A stretch of 64,000 bases of DNA from Stomorhina lunata (GCA_933228675.1 OW121741.1:133479806-133543805); one strand, 5' to 3'; positions 35,066 through 48,305 are shown, counted from the first letter of the stretch. Notes: a model not told the origin generated them from the letters alone. Translations and numbers: made by a program.

Positions 35066-36570
35066 ACGTTAGAAATTGTTTATATCAGCATTACACAAAT
35101 ACTAATACATAAACAAATACAGTTGCGTAGTTTGAAATTAATTGGTTCTCATGACCTTTTACCTTTCGTTATAGATTCAAGTTCAATTGATTTGTGATGA
35201 CTTTTAACCTTTAGTTTAAATGAGCTTTAGGAGGATGATTTAAATTTTCCACGAAATGTTTTTTATGCTTGAATAAAACAAATGGCTTTTTTTCGTATGA
35301 CCTACAATAGCCCCTAGAGATAAGGTTTTATGATTTTGGAAGAGAGTTGTTTTTAGTTACGTATTAGAAAGTTTTTTTTTTTTTTTGTAATAAAAATTGC
35401 TTTAAAGACCTATTATTAAGGTTTTTTTAAATAAAATTTAGCCTAATATTGTTAAAATATTTTTGAATTTGTGTATATTTCTTAATTCAAAATTTTGTGT
35501 TTTTTTTTTTCAATATTTACGTCGAATTGAATTGAGAAAATAGTGTAAAACTTCAAATTTGTGATTTGGTAATAAATCTTAAAATTGTGGTATTTTTTAA
35601 AAATTATTTTTTCTCTTGATTGCAAAAGTTATAAACAAAATAATTTTTTGTAATACGTTTTATTTTTCTTAATTTTCACATTTTTTTAAATTTGTATTTT
35701 GTCGGATTTTTGCGGCAAAAGGAATAAGTGTAATTATTTAGAACTTCTGGTTCAGTATTTGATTTTATCTTATAATTTTAAGAACATTTGTTTTTAATTG
35801 TTTCTTAGAATATTACTAAAGTTATGTACAAAAGTCTAAAATAGGTTAAGCTTAAAAAATTATACAAATTTTCTCTAGAAATATTTTAGGTAAATTTAAA
35901 GTCCAATTTATTAATTTAAGCCAATTTTTACTTATGTCACTAATATATTTCAAAAACATATTATAACTTGTTTTACCCTTTTTTTTAGCTTTTCCTTTCC
36001 CCAGAACTTTTCTAATCCTTCAACAAATTTTCTATGAATACAAAATTTTTGCCATATAAGACAATTTATTTTTGTTTTTTGGAAAAGATTATTTATCTTG
36101 ATGTAAAGTAAATTCTTAGGAATGCAAAAATTTTGTATATTTATTCTCCAAATAACTTAAATAAATGCTTACAGATAAATGTAAAGCTTTTTTTACAAAA
36201 AGGATTAGAAGGTATAAGTTTCCAGAGAAATTTAGAAGAAGGATAAATACAAAAAGAAAATAGAAGTCTGAGAAAATCATAGATTTATAAAAAAATTTGA
36301 TATTAAAACAAATATTAGAGTTACTCTGTAAGTTATTTTAAGGATCTTCTTTCATATGTAAATGGATTTGTTTAATATAGGAAAAACTCAAAGTCGGCAG
36401 TTATTTTTGTAATAGGTCTCCAGTAAATAAAATTCCAAAATTATAAGACCCAAATTAAGAAAATAATCTTAATTTCACTAATTTGAGTTATAATCAGCCT
36501 TCAATACCGGAAGTGATTCTAATATACATAAATTTCTAGGTCTGATTGCATGGTTACCTTGTGAAACAAA
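35066..36570. other. Unique AT-rich spacer
   Basis: No gene, splice structure or repeat recognised over 1.5 kb. Homopolymer T runs occur near 35370 and 35500. Confidence 0.45.
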
Positions 36571-38930
36571 TTTCCGATAAAAATAACAAATTTTTAAAAA
36601 CTTTTCTACAAAAAGAAGAATGTTTCCTATAAGAATAAGAAATTAAAAAAAAAAATCCTATCAAGACTAAAAATTTCTGTAAGATTTTGTAGACAAAAAA
36701 GGAAATTTTTGAAAAATTTACTATCAAAATAAGAAATTTCCTATAACAATTAGAAATTTTTGAAAAATTTTCTATAAAAATAAGAAATTTCTGAAAAATT
36801 TCCTATAAAAATAAAGAAAATTTTCAAAAATTTTCTATAAAAATAAGAAATTTTTGAAAAATTTCCCGTAATAATAAGAAATTTTGGAAAAATTTCCTAT
36901 AAAAATAAGAAATTTTTGTAAAGTTACCTATAAAAATAAGAAATTTTTAAAAATTTTCTATAAAAATAAGAAATTTTTAAAAATTTCCAAAAAAATAAAA
37001 AATTTTTCAAAATTTTTCTACAAAAATAAGAAATTTTTGAAAAATTTCCTTTCAAAATATTAATTTTTTTTTTAATTTCCTATAAAAATAAGAAAATTTT
37101 TTAAATTTCTTTTTAAAAATAAGAAATTAAAAAAAAAAAAATTTCCTATAAAAATAAGAAATTTTTGAAAAATTCCCTATAAAAATGAGAAATTTTTGAA
37201 AAACTTCTTGTAATGATAAGAAAATTTTGAAAAATTTCCTTTAAAAATAAGAAATTTTTAAAAAATTTCCTGTAAAAATAAGAAATATTTAAAAAATTTT
37301 CTATGAAAATAAAAAATTTTTTTAAAATTTCCAAAAAAAATAAAAAATTTTTAAAAATTTTTCTACAAAAATAAAACATTTTTGAAAAATTTCCTTTCAA
37401 AATATGTATTTTTTTTTTAAATTTCCTATAAAAATAAGAAAATTTTTTAAATTTCTCTTTAAAGATAAGAAATTTTTGAAAAAATTTCCTATAAAAATAA
37501 GAAATTTTTGAAAAAATTCTTGTAATAATAAGAAAATTTTGAAAAATTTTCTTCAAAAATATGAAATTTTTAAAAAATTTCCTATAAAAATAAGAAATAT
37601 TTAAAAAATTTTCTATGAAAATAAAAAATTTTTTAAAAATTTTCTATAAAAATATGAAATTTTTTAAAAATTTTCTATAAAAATAAGATATTTTTGAAAA
37701 ATTTTCTATAAAATAAAATATCTTTGAAAAATTTTCTATAAAATAAAAAAATTTTAAAAAATTTGCTATAAAAATAAGAAATTTTTAAAAATTTTCTTAT
37801 CAAAATATGAAATTTTTGAAAAATTTCCTAAAAAAAAAATTTTGGAAAATTTCCTATAAAAATAAAAAAAATTTTAAAAAATATCCTATAAAAATAAAAT
37901 TTTTTTGGAAAAATCTCCTATAAAAATAAAAAATTTTTAAAAAAATTACTATGAAAATAAGAATTTTTTGAAAAATTTCCTATAAAAATAAGAAATTTTT
38001 GAAAAATTTCCTATAAAAATATGAAATTTTTGAAAAACTTCCTATAAAAATAAGAAGTTTTTACAATATTTCCTATAAAAATATGAAATTTTTGAAAAAT
38101 TTCTTATAAAAATAAGAAATTTTTTAAAAATTTTCTATAAAAATATGACATTTTTGAAAAAATTTTCTATAAAAATAAGAAATTTTTAAAAAATTTCCTT
38201 TAAAATTAAGAATTTTTTAAAAAAATTCCAATAAAAATAAGAAATTCTTGAAAAATTTTCTATAAAAATTAGAAATTTTTGAAAAATGTCTTATAAAAAT
38301 AAGAAATTTTTTGAAAAATTTTCTTAAAAAATAAGCAATTTTTGAAAAATATTCAATATAAATAAGAAATTTTTTAAAAATTTCCTATGATAAAATACGA
38401 AATATTTGAAAAATTTCTTATAAAAATAAGAAATTTTTAAAAAATTTCCTATAAAAATAAGAAATTTTTGAAAAATTTCCTATAAAAATAAGAAATTTTT
38501 GAAAATTTTCCTATAAAAATAAGAAATTTTTGAAAAATTTCCGATAAAAATAAGAAATTTTTGAAAAATTTCCTTAAAAAATAAGAAATTTAAAAAAAAA
38601 TCCTGTAAAAATAAGAAATTTTTGAAAAATTTTCTATCAAATAAAGAAATTTTTGAAAAATTTTATATCGAAATAAAAAATTTTTGAAAAATTTCCTACA
38701 AAAATAAGAAATTTTTGAAAAATTTCCTCTAAAAATAAAAAAATTTTAAAAATATCCTATAAAAATAAGAAATTTTTGAAAAATTTCCTACAAAAAAAGA
38801 AGAAATTGTTACAAATTTTCCTTAAAATATATAGAAATTTTTGAAAAATTTTTAAAAATGTCCGATAAAAATAAGCAATTTTTAAAAAATTTTCTACAAA
38901 AATAAGAAATTTTTGAAAAATTTCATATAA
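36571..38930 (-). repeat. Degenerate 31-bp array, opposite orientation to 25.3-27.8 kb
   Basis: Units read TTTTTGAAAAATTTCC then TATAAAAATAAGAAA, the reverse complement of the TTTTTCAAAAA family with G lost from TATAGG. They are strongly diverged on the left and better conserved at 38.4-38.8 kb. The array is split by an element at 38931-39716 and resumes to about 39860. Confidence 0.9.
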
Positions 38931-39716
38931 AACAAGTAAGAAGTGCTATAGTCGGTCAAGCCCGACCATACGATGCCCTTCACCACTAAGGTCAAAGGTG
39001 TTATTTTTCCTGTATAAAGACAAATATTTGCTAAATTTTGCCATCATACAAACATTTTCTTAAAACTTTTATATTTAAGCTGTTTCCGTCATTTGGACTT
39101 ATATGAGAGCTGTGGACCGATTATCTCGAAATTTGGTAAATTGATTACGGTTGTTACAAAAATTATGTTTGCCAAAAATAAACTTAAAATTCCCATTAAT
39201 TTAGGTTTACGAGCGTTTTAGTAATTTTTGTCTCATTTAGAGCGTTTTTAAAGAAAAGTTTGTATGGGAGCTATGGTCAAATGTGGACCGATTTTAATTT
39301 GATACAGAGATTTAAGTTTATATAAGCAGTATTTGATTTAAAATTCATGAAAAAATATTGATATTTGAGACCAATATATCAATTAAGGGAAGTGGGACCT
39401 ATGGGAGGTACCATAAATAATGAACCGATTTTGACGAATTTCAATAGCCATGGTCCCATTATCAAAAAAATGATCTGTGCCAAATTTAATCAAATTATCT
39501 TCAGAATTGCGACCTGTAGTTTGATTACAAACTATACATGGCGGTCCAGCCAGCCAGCCAGACGGACGGAAGGACGGACATCGCTTAATCAACTCAGAAA
39601 GTGATTCTAAGCCTATTGGTATAAGTTGTGTCTAAGACAAATATTTTCATGCGTAACATACATCAGCACAAACTTATAATACCCTTTCCACCTATGGTGG
39701 TGAAGGGTATAAATAA
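38931..39716 (+). mobile_element. DINE/Helitron-like non-coding element inserted in the 31-bp array
   Basis: Starts 'AACAAGTAAGAAGTGCTATA' 'GTCGGTCAAGCCCGACC' and ends 'CCTATGGTGGTGAAGGGTAT' 'AA'. Subterminal parts are inverted copies of one another (CCCTTCACCAC near the start, GTGGTGAAGGG near the end). Inside are two units with 'GGGAGCTATGGTCAAATG' and a 'CCAGCCAGACGGACGG' stretch. There is no open frame with protein character. Array units flank it directly on both sides, so it inserted after the array formed. Family assignment is by resemblance to common muscoid repeats. Confidence 0.75.
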
Positions 39717-39862
39717 GATATTTTTGAAAAAAATTTATATAAAAATAAGAAATTTTTAAAAAATTTTCTATAAAAATAAGAAATTTATGAAAGATTTTGT
39801 ATCAAACTAAAAAGTTTTTGAAAAATTTCCTATACAAATAAGAAATTTCGAAAAATTAGCTA
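39717..39862 (-). repeat. Right remnant of the interrupted 31-bp array
   Basis: Four to five diverged units with TTTTTGAAAAA and TATAAAAATAAGAAA continue the array from the other side of the inserted element. Confidence 0.85.
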
Positions 39863-40829
39863 ATATTTCGAAATTTTGCTTGTGTGTCATAAGCCACATT
39901 TTCATAGACCGGGTCACATATTAATATATTAGATAGGGTATATAAACCGAAAAATTTAAATATTCCAAATTCCTACAATAAACCCATATGTTTATTACTT
40001 AAATGGAATAAGTTAGAAAAAGCTAAAGCTTTAAAAGTGCTGTTGGTGCTATAAATAAATACATGTATGTATTTGTTCCTTATATTTTTTCATGTAAAAC
40101 AATATTTATTCTATTGTTGTTTTTTTTTTTGCTGTTTACATCTAAATATTGGAGCTTGTACTTTGACTGTCTAGCGTGTCCAAAAGAATATTTAAACAAA
40201 AATGCAACGAAACGTTTTTGGAATATGAAATTTTTTTTTATCAAAAATGCATACGATGATAACGACAATTCTAGACTGAGAAAATTTTATGAAGTTTTTT
40301 TTGTTATTGAAAATAACTAAAAAAAATACTTGTACTAACTCGTATAGTTAATAGTTTAACATGTAGTGTAACTTGTAACTTGTCCTCTTAAGTCTTTCCT
40401 TTCATTGAATTTTGAAAATTTAACTGAAGTTTCAATAAAAAACGTATAGTATTTTTTAGCGCAGCACGTTTGAGCTACCAAGTGTTTAGTATATGGTCCA
40501 TTGCTTGTCAAATATTGGTCTTATGTTCATTTCCTATTTTTACTTTGCATAAATTATCGGTATCTTTGTTAAGAATATATAAATATTTATTATAAATACG
40601 TAAAACGTTTACTTTTTTTATGGTTCAATGAAACCTTTAATAAAATTCTCTTTGACCTAAGCAAGTAGATTTTCTTTGTGCCTCTAGTAAAGGGAGTTTT
40701 TCATTATGTAATTTATTTAAGGCTTTTGTAATAAGGACTTTGTTTAAGGATTCATTGATGTTAATAATGTATAAGTTTTCCTGCAGTATCGGAAAAGTCA
40801 ACAAAATTGTATGCATAAATGTAGAGAAA
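39863..40829. other. Unique spacer
   Basis: Contains one copy of an 18-base sequence (39904-39921) repeated exactly at 44510-44527. Open frames around 40063-40320 show no recognisable domain or splice context. Confidence 0.45.
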
Positions 40830-41841
40830 AACAAGTAAGAAAGTGCTATAGTCGGTCAAGCCCGACCATATGACACCCTTCACTACTAAGGTCCAAAGTG
40901 TTCTGTTTCCTGTATAAAGACAAATATTTGCTAAATTTTGCCATCATACAAACATTTTCTCAAAACTTATGTATTTAAGATGTTTCCCTCATTTGGACTT
41001 ATTTGAGAGCTTGGGTTAAATGTGGACCGATTATATGGAAAATTGGCAAATTGATTACAATTGTTACAAAAATTATGTTTGTAAAAAATAAACTTAAAAT
41101 TCTCATTACTTCAGATTTAAGAGCGTTTTAGTGATTTTTGTCTCATTTAGTGCATTTTGACACATAAGTTTGTATGGGAGCTATGGTCAAATGTGCACCG
41201 ATTTCAACGAAATTTGGTACAGTAATTTAAGTTTACACAAGGACTATATGATTTAAATTTCATGAAAAAATATTGATATTTGTGAATAATATATAAATTC
41301 CGGGAAGTGGGACCTACGGGAGGTACCATAAATAATGAACCGGTTTTGACGAATTTCAATAGCCATGGTCCCACTAGCAAATTATTTGTGACAAATTTCA
41401 TCAAATATCTTTAGAATAGCCGCTTGTACTTTGATTACAAGGTTTACATGGGGGTCCAGCCAGACGGACGGACGGGCGGACTGACATCACTAAATCGTCA
41501 AATCATCAAATAAATATTTGTCGTTTTTAGTATACTAATCGGCTTAGAATTACTTTCTGAGTTTATTTAGCGATGTCAGTCCATCCATTAAATTAATGAG
41601 AAGTTTTTTTTTTGGAAACATAATTTTTGTAACAAGATAATCGGTCCACATTTGACCCTAGCTCTCATATAAGTCCAAATGACGGAAATAGCTTAAATGT
41701 ATAAGTTTTGAGAAAATGTTTGTATAATGGCAAAATTTAGCAAATATTTGTCTTTATACAGAAAAAAGAACACCTTTGACTTTAGTGGTGAAGGGTATCG
41801 TATGGTCGGGCTTGACCGACTATAGCACTTTCTTACTTGTT
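40830..41841. mobile_element. Inverted (head-out) pair of DINE/Helitron-like elements
   Basis: A + strand copy starts at 40830 and a - strand copy ends at 41841. Both begin AACAAGTAAGAAAGTGC then TATAGTCGGTCAAGCCCGACC. Their tails meet near 41500-41580, where GACTGACATC(A/G)CTAAAT appears in both directions. The second copy lacks its middle section. The result is a roughly 1-kb foldback structure of the same family as 38931-39716. Confidence 0.75.
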
Positions 41842-42331
41842 TTTTTGTCATTTAGTGCATTTTGACATATTTGTTTGTATGGGAGCTATGGTCAAATGTG
41901 GACCGATTTCAACGAAATTTGGTACAGTTATTTTAGTTTAAATAAGCAGTATTTGTGTTAAATTTAATGAAAAAACATTGATATTTGTGGATAATATATC
42001 AATTCCGAGAAGTGGGACCTATGGGAGGTACCATAAATAATGGACCGATTTTGACGAATTTTTATAGCCATGGTCCCACTATCAAACAAATGATCTGTGC
42101 CAAATTTTATCAAATTATCTTTAGAATTGCGACCTGTACTTTGATTACAAGGTTTACATGGGGGTCCAGCCAGACGGACGGACGGACTGACATTGTTAAA
42201 TCGACTTAGAAAGTGATTCTAAGTCTATTGGTATACTAAAAGGTGGGTCTAAGACAAATATTTCTATGCGTTACATACATCAGCACAAACTTATAATACC
42301 TTTTCCACTTATGGTGGTGAAGGGTATAACA
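41842..42331 (+). mobile_element. 5'-truncated DINE/Helitron-like element
   Basis: Starts mid-element with 'TCATTTAGTGCATTTTGACA' and runs to the regular end 'CTTATGGTGGTGAAGGGTAT'. It lies immediately beside the foldback pair, so the pair may have inserted into, or rearranged with, a pre-existing copy. Confidence 0.75.
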
Positions 42332-43372
42332 AATAAGTTATAGTCAATAGAACGAATAACGCAAAATGTTTAAATTTGCAGAAAATATTTAAATTTTTTT
42401 AACTAAATACATAGTAATTTTTTTTTAATAAGGAAAATATTTTAAAATTTTCCTTATAAAAAAATATTCAGAAAACTTTATTTTTGAGAAGAAAACATCG
42501 TAAATGTGCTATATATACAGAAAAAACATAGCACCTTTTCAAATATATAAAAACATGACAAAATTTCCCATACAAAATTTATTCTAAATATAACAAGAAT
42601 TACCTAAATACTTTAACATTTCCCTTGTTTAACATAAATAACATTTAATTAATTCCATTTAATATCCTACCAATAAAAGGAAGTACATTAACATTTATAT
42701 CTTGAATTCGCAGAAAACCCTTCTACTAACTCCTATTTCATTAAATTACGTAAAACATTTAAGACCAACCAAATCAAAGAATACTTGTTTTCATTTCTTA
42801 CATTTTTCCAGTATTTAAAGAAAAACGTAAACGCAGAACAAAAAAATCATATTAACTCACCCACAAATCATTGCTCCTTTCCAGTAAACGACACTTGTTT
42901 AAAAAGAACCTTTTTTTTGCTAAAAAAAAGAAGGAAAAACATAAAAGACATTAGTATGTAGGGACATTTAGCAGTTTCATAGGAATGTGTTTGTTTGTTT
43001 AGATTGTTTGTAAGACATTTAGAAATGTATAAGATTTTCTAAATAACTTGTTTAGAAAAAAAATCTCACTTGGAAAACAAAAAATTTAAAAAAAGGACAA
43101 AAAAAAAACTATGATTATAGTTTTAAAAAGGGTTTCCTCATAAACACACTTACAAATGCTAACACTTGGAATTTCTACAAACAAACTTAAAAGTTTTATT
43201 TATCTTACGAATTCCAAAAACTCACAGATACGAATACAATACAAGTACAAATGTTTTATATCCAGTGGGAATATCATCAAGGCCTGATATTTTAAAGCCT
43301 AAAAATATGCAATACTTTTTTAACTGTTTGGATAAACAATATTAACAATCACAAATTATTCACTTAAACAAA
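42332..43372. other. Unique AT-rich spacer
   Basis: No gene or named repeat seen. Confidence 0.45.
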
Positions 43373-43890
43373 TACTAAGATGTAAACTAAGAAATAAACT
43401 AAGACATAATAAGACATCGACTAAGACATAGACTAAGACATAGACTAAGACATAGACTAAGACATAGACTGAGACATAGACTGAGACATAGACTAAGACA
43501 TAGACTAAGACATAGACTAAGACATAGACTAAGACATAGACTAAGACATAGACTAAGACATAGACTAAGACATAGACTAAGACATAGACTAAGACATAGA
43601 CTAAGACATAGACTAAGACATAGACTAAGACATAGACTAAGCCATAGACTAAGACATAGACTAAGACATAGACTAAGACATAGACTAAGACATAGACTAA
43701 GACATAGACTAAGACATAGACTAAGATTAAGACAATAGACTAAGACATAGACTTAGACATAGACTAAGACATATACTAAGACATAGACTTAGACTTAGAC
43801 ATAGACTAAGACATAGACTAAGACATATACTAAGACATAGACTAAGACATTGACTAAGATATAGACTAAGGCATAGACTAAGACTAAGAA
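43373..43890 (-). repeat. 12-bp minisatellite, - orientation
   Basis: GACTAAGACATA units, the reverse complement of TATGTCTTAGTC, about 40 copies with a few variants at the right end. Confidence 0.95.
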
Positions 43891-44407
43891 TATTTTCGAC
43901 ATAAAATTTTTTCTATATATTTTTTTTAAAAGGAAATTTTCGATATAAAATTGTTTCATAAAGATTTTCTCAATAGAGAATTTTTGGTATAAATAGTTTT
44001 TCATAGACAATTTTCGGTTTAAAATTTTTGGTGTAAATTTCTTTCTTAAGACATAGACTAAGACATAGACTAAGACATAGACTAAGACATAGACTAAGAC
44101 ATAGACTAAGACATAGACTAAGACATAGACTAAGACATAGACTTAGACTTAGACTTAGACATAGACTAAGACATAGTCTAAGACATATACTAAGACATAG
44201 ACTAAGACATTGACTAAGACATAGACTAAGGCATAGACTAAGACTAAGAATATTTTCGACATAAAATTTTTTCTATATATTTTTTTAAAAGGAAATTTTC
44301 GATATAAAATTGTTTCATAAAGATTTTCTCCATAGAGAATTTTTGGTATAAATAGTTTTTCATAGACAATTTTCGGTTTAAAATTTTTGGTGTAAATTTC
44401 TTTCTTA
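43801..44407. repeat. ~360-bp segmental tandem duplication joining minisatellite and AT-rich block
   Basis: A block made of variant 12-bp units followed by AT-rich sequence (TATTTTCGACATAAAATTTT ... TGGTGTAAATTTCTTTCTTA) occurs at about 43800-44047 and again at about 44160-44407 with few differences. Fresh GACTAAGACATA units lie between. This shows duplication across the minisatellite boundary. Confidence 0.85.
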
Positions 44408-44825
44408 ATTTTTATATTAAAAACTTTTTAATATATTTTTTTTTATAAAGAATGTTTTGTTATTAAGTTTTTCATAGAAAATGTTTTCTTGAAATTTGCC
44501 CTGCTTTATATAGACCGGGTCACATATAACTTTTTCATCAAAAAAATTTTTATATGAGAAATTTTTCTATTAAATTTTTTTCGCTTCAAAAATGCTTATA
44601 TAAAAAACAAATCTGATAAATTTCTGCGTAGAAAATTTTAGGTAATAATTTTAATATAATTTTTTGTAATTTTTTTTTTTGTAATTATAGTAAAATTTTA
44701 GAACATAAACATTTTTTTATCGAAAAATATTTGTTATTAGAATTTTTAATAGAAATTTTCTATTAAATATTAAATTTTTTCAATTTAAAATATAAAATTT
44801 TTTAGTGAAATAAACTGAAACTGTT
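44408..44825. other. AT-rich spacer
   Basis: T- and A-tract sequence without regular period. Holds the second copy of the 18-base motif (44510-44527). Confidence 0.5.
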
Positions 44826-46372
44826 AAAAGTTATTATTATACTGATAATTATGATATTACTAATAATTATACTAATGCTAAGACTGATACTAATACTGAT
44901 ACTTATACTGATATTAATAATAATACTGATACCAATACTGAAACAAATACTGACACTAATACAGATACTGATACTAATGCTAATACTGTTACTAATACTG
45001 ATACTTATTCTGATATTAATACTGATACTTTCATTGATACTATTGCTAATACCAATACTGATAGTAATACCCATATTGATACTAATACTAATATAGATAC
45101 TAACACTGATGCTAATACTGATACTTATACTGATACTCATACTGATAGTAATACTAATATTCATACTAATTCTGATGCTAATATTGATACTAATAGTAAT
45201 ACTGATGGTACTTATACTGATACCAATGCTGATGGTAATACTAATATTGATACTGATACTATAGTAATATTCTAATAGTAATACCAATACTGATAGTAAT
45301 ACTAATATTGATACTAATAATAATACTGATACTAATACTGATACTAATATTGATACCAATACTGATGCTAATATTAATACTGATAGCAATGCCGACGGTA
45401 ATACTAATATTGATACTGATACTAATAATGATATTGATGCTAACACTGATGCTAATATTGGTACTAATACTGATACTCATACTGATAGTGATACTAATAT
45501 TGATACTAATACTGATGCTAATATTGATACTAATAGTAATACTGATGGTACTAATACTGATATACCAATGTTGATGGTAATACTAATATTGATACTTATA
45601 CTAATGCTAATATTGATACTGATACTGATACTGACGCTAATACTGGTACTACTACTGATAGTAATGCTAATATTGGTACTGATACTGATGCTAGTACTGA
45701 TGCTAATACTGATACAATTACTGATACTAATAGTAGTACTGATACTTAAACTGATGGTACTAATACTGATGCCAATGCTGATAGTAATACTAATATTGAT
45801 ACTGATACTTGTTGGGGGTGATGGGGAAAGTACTAATATTGATACTAATACTGATGATAATACTGGTACTAATACTGCTAATAATACTAATATTGAAATT
45901 GATACTGATTCTAATACTGATACTATTGCTGATACTAATAGTAATACTGATTTTTATACTGATACCAATGCAGATCGTAATACTAATATTGATACTGATA
46001 CTAATAGTAATATTAATATTAATGCTGATGCTAATACTGGTACTAATACTGATACTCATACTGATTGTAATACTAATATTGATACTAATACTGATGCTAA
46101 TACTGGTACTAATACTGATGTAATACTAATATTGATACTGATGCTAATACTGATACTAATAGTAATACTGATACTGATACTTATACTTATACTAATGGTA
46201 CTAAAACTGATACCAATGCTGATACTGCTACTAATACTGATAATCATACTGATAGTAATACTAATATTAATACTAATACTGATGCTAATATTGATACTAA
46301 TACTGATAGTATTACTGACTTATAGAAATACTGATATTAAAATTGATATTTTGATTATTATACTGATTAAAT
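44826..46372 (+). repeat. Hexamer/dodecamer field (ACTGAT / ACTAAT), ~1.5 kb
   Basis: Built from 6-base steps such as ACTGAT, ACTAAT, GCTAAT and AGTAAT, often alternating as GATACTAATACT. The step is kept for long runs, so open frames appear on both strands (Ile/Leu, Ser/Ile or Asn/Thr/Asp repeats). None has other protein features. Longer blocks also recur at about 170-200 bp. Confidence 0.93.
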
Positions 46373-48305
46373 AATAGGACTTTTGTCTCCTGCTCCTCAT
46401 TCTTAAACTGATACTAATTCTGCAAGTAATCATTGATGTACATTTGTAAAGCGAGAAGGCCATTAGTCGAGATGCTTTTCCCTCTAGATAAATGAGAGAT
46501 ATAGTATTGTGTAAGTTTTATAGATGTGGGTGTATGTGTGTCTGGGGTAACTTAAGTACAAACAAATTAAATACTATCTGGGGAGACATCAAAACAATGT
46601 CAACAAAATAATCTTTAAAGCCATGTTAAGGTCATCTATTTGTCCTTAGCACTTCACAAACAGAACTTAATACTCCAAAAGCAACAACAACAACGACAAT
46701 AATGTCGAATAGCAACAGAAAGGGAATACGAACAAACAAATTGTTGTATGATCTTATTAATACTCGTGTTGTAGCCCATATGACAAGAACATACATAACA
46801 TACAAACATGAGTATAAACTCGGTAACATTCCAAGAATGATGGTGTTGCCATCATCATCATGAGCAGCAGTAGTAAACAGTAACAGCTGAAGAAAAGACA
46901 ACACCAATATCTTTTGGATCATAATGATGTTGTTGTTGTTGTTCTTGGTGTTGGGTTGTGTGAGGTTGTGTTGTTATGTTTTGTAGCAGCAACTTAATGG
47001 TTTTAGTTCATGTTGTGCTTCATCAAGTTTAATGACCGATGTCATTTTATCCATTAACAAACGGATGAACATCGAAACCTTTAACAGCTTTTGTTTCCAT
47101 TTTCGCCATTTTCATTTTCATCACCAATACATCTATTTCTCAAACAGTTGTAAGCCATTAACGGCTAGTTCCCAACATCTGCTGTTGCTGCTTTTGCCTT
47201 TGGTAATTTTCACCTTAAAACATTACCACTTTACAATACTATTGCCATCATCATCATCAGCAGCAGGAGCAACTGCAGCAGCAACAACATCATTATTTGT
47301 TTGATATCATTAGAAACATCTGTCCAAGAGTTGAATCAACGCTTTTTCCTTTCAACAACATAAATTGGGCCAAGTTACTCTTCACATACTTCACATTCTA
47401 GTCTTATTGATGATGTCTTGTGATGTGAGCCATCAGGATGAGAAGCAGAACAAGGAGGAGGAGGAGAAAATTGTTTACAATTCGTTGCTTCTATTGGCAA
47501 TAATTCACAATCAATTGTGATTTCTGGGAGGGTAATGGCCAAGGAATGGCTTCATGTATTTATAGAACAATAAATGAGTAAATGATGGAGGGATGGATGG
47601 ATGGATGCTGGATGGTTGGTTCGATGGTTCGTTGGTTTGTTGGCTGATGTTGCTGAAGCTTTAGGTGTAAGTCTTCTGATTTAGGTTCTAAAATATTTTA
47701 CAAACAATAGAACGTGCATAAAATTTTTTACTTCTCTTTTTTTTTTGCTCTAACCATCTTTTTTATTTGATTCGGTTCCATTGAACCAGGCCGAGTCTCT
47801 TTCATTTGTTTGCGTTTGTTCTATTGAAATTAAATGCAGCTGGTGCCTTAAGGTTATTTTGGCCTACTCCCATATGAATTATAAAGAATGAAATTATATA
47901 TATTTTTTTTCGTATTTTTATTTTCATGTTTAATGTTCTTTTTCATTTTCCACTTTTTTCCGTTCGTTCAACAATTGCAGATTGCCTTGTTTTTTGCCTC
48001 GTGTTCATCTTTACAATCACATTAACACCTCAAATGTTCATTTGTAGCTTCTGCTGTTAAATTGTTATTTCATAAATTCTTTTGCTTTTCGATGCAAAAC
48101 GTAATAATATTTACTTTATTTTATCGAATAGAAAGGAAAATGGTAACACTTCAAGGAGTTTTCCTTTTGTTTGCTTTATTTACTAGTAACAATTTTCCAT
48201 AAATTTCCTTGTTTCAGAAATGGTTGGTTGAGCAAATTCATTCATTTGTAGCAAATAAAATTAAATTTTTAAATAGGAAAATTATCTTAAAAAATTAAAA
48301 AAAAA
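46373..48305. other. Unique region with trinucleotide tracts
   Basis: Less AT-rich than its neighbours, with CAACAA, GTTGTT, CATCAT and CAGCAG runs near 46680, 46925-46950 and 47248-47290, plus GGAT repeats at about 47590-47605. It could be intronic or regulatory DNA of an unseen gene. No exon with splice sites and coding character was found. Confidence 0.4.

Noticed and set aside
37146..37556. 136-residue Phe/Lys/Ile-rich frame on the - strand
   Set aside because: Lies wholly in the degenerate 31-bp array.
44802..46374. Several long frames on both strands (Ile/Ser, Leu/Ile and Asn/Thr repeats)
   Set aside because: Produced by the hexamer periodicity. Open on both strands at once and lacking any non-repeat coding sequence.
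47032..47304. 90-residue frame in the trinucleotide-rich region
   Set aside because: Composition (His/Phe, Leu runs, Ser-Ala runs) reflects CAT, CTG and CAG tracts. No splice or domain support.
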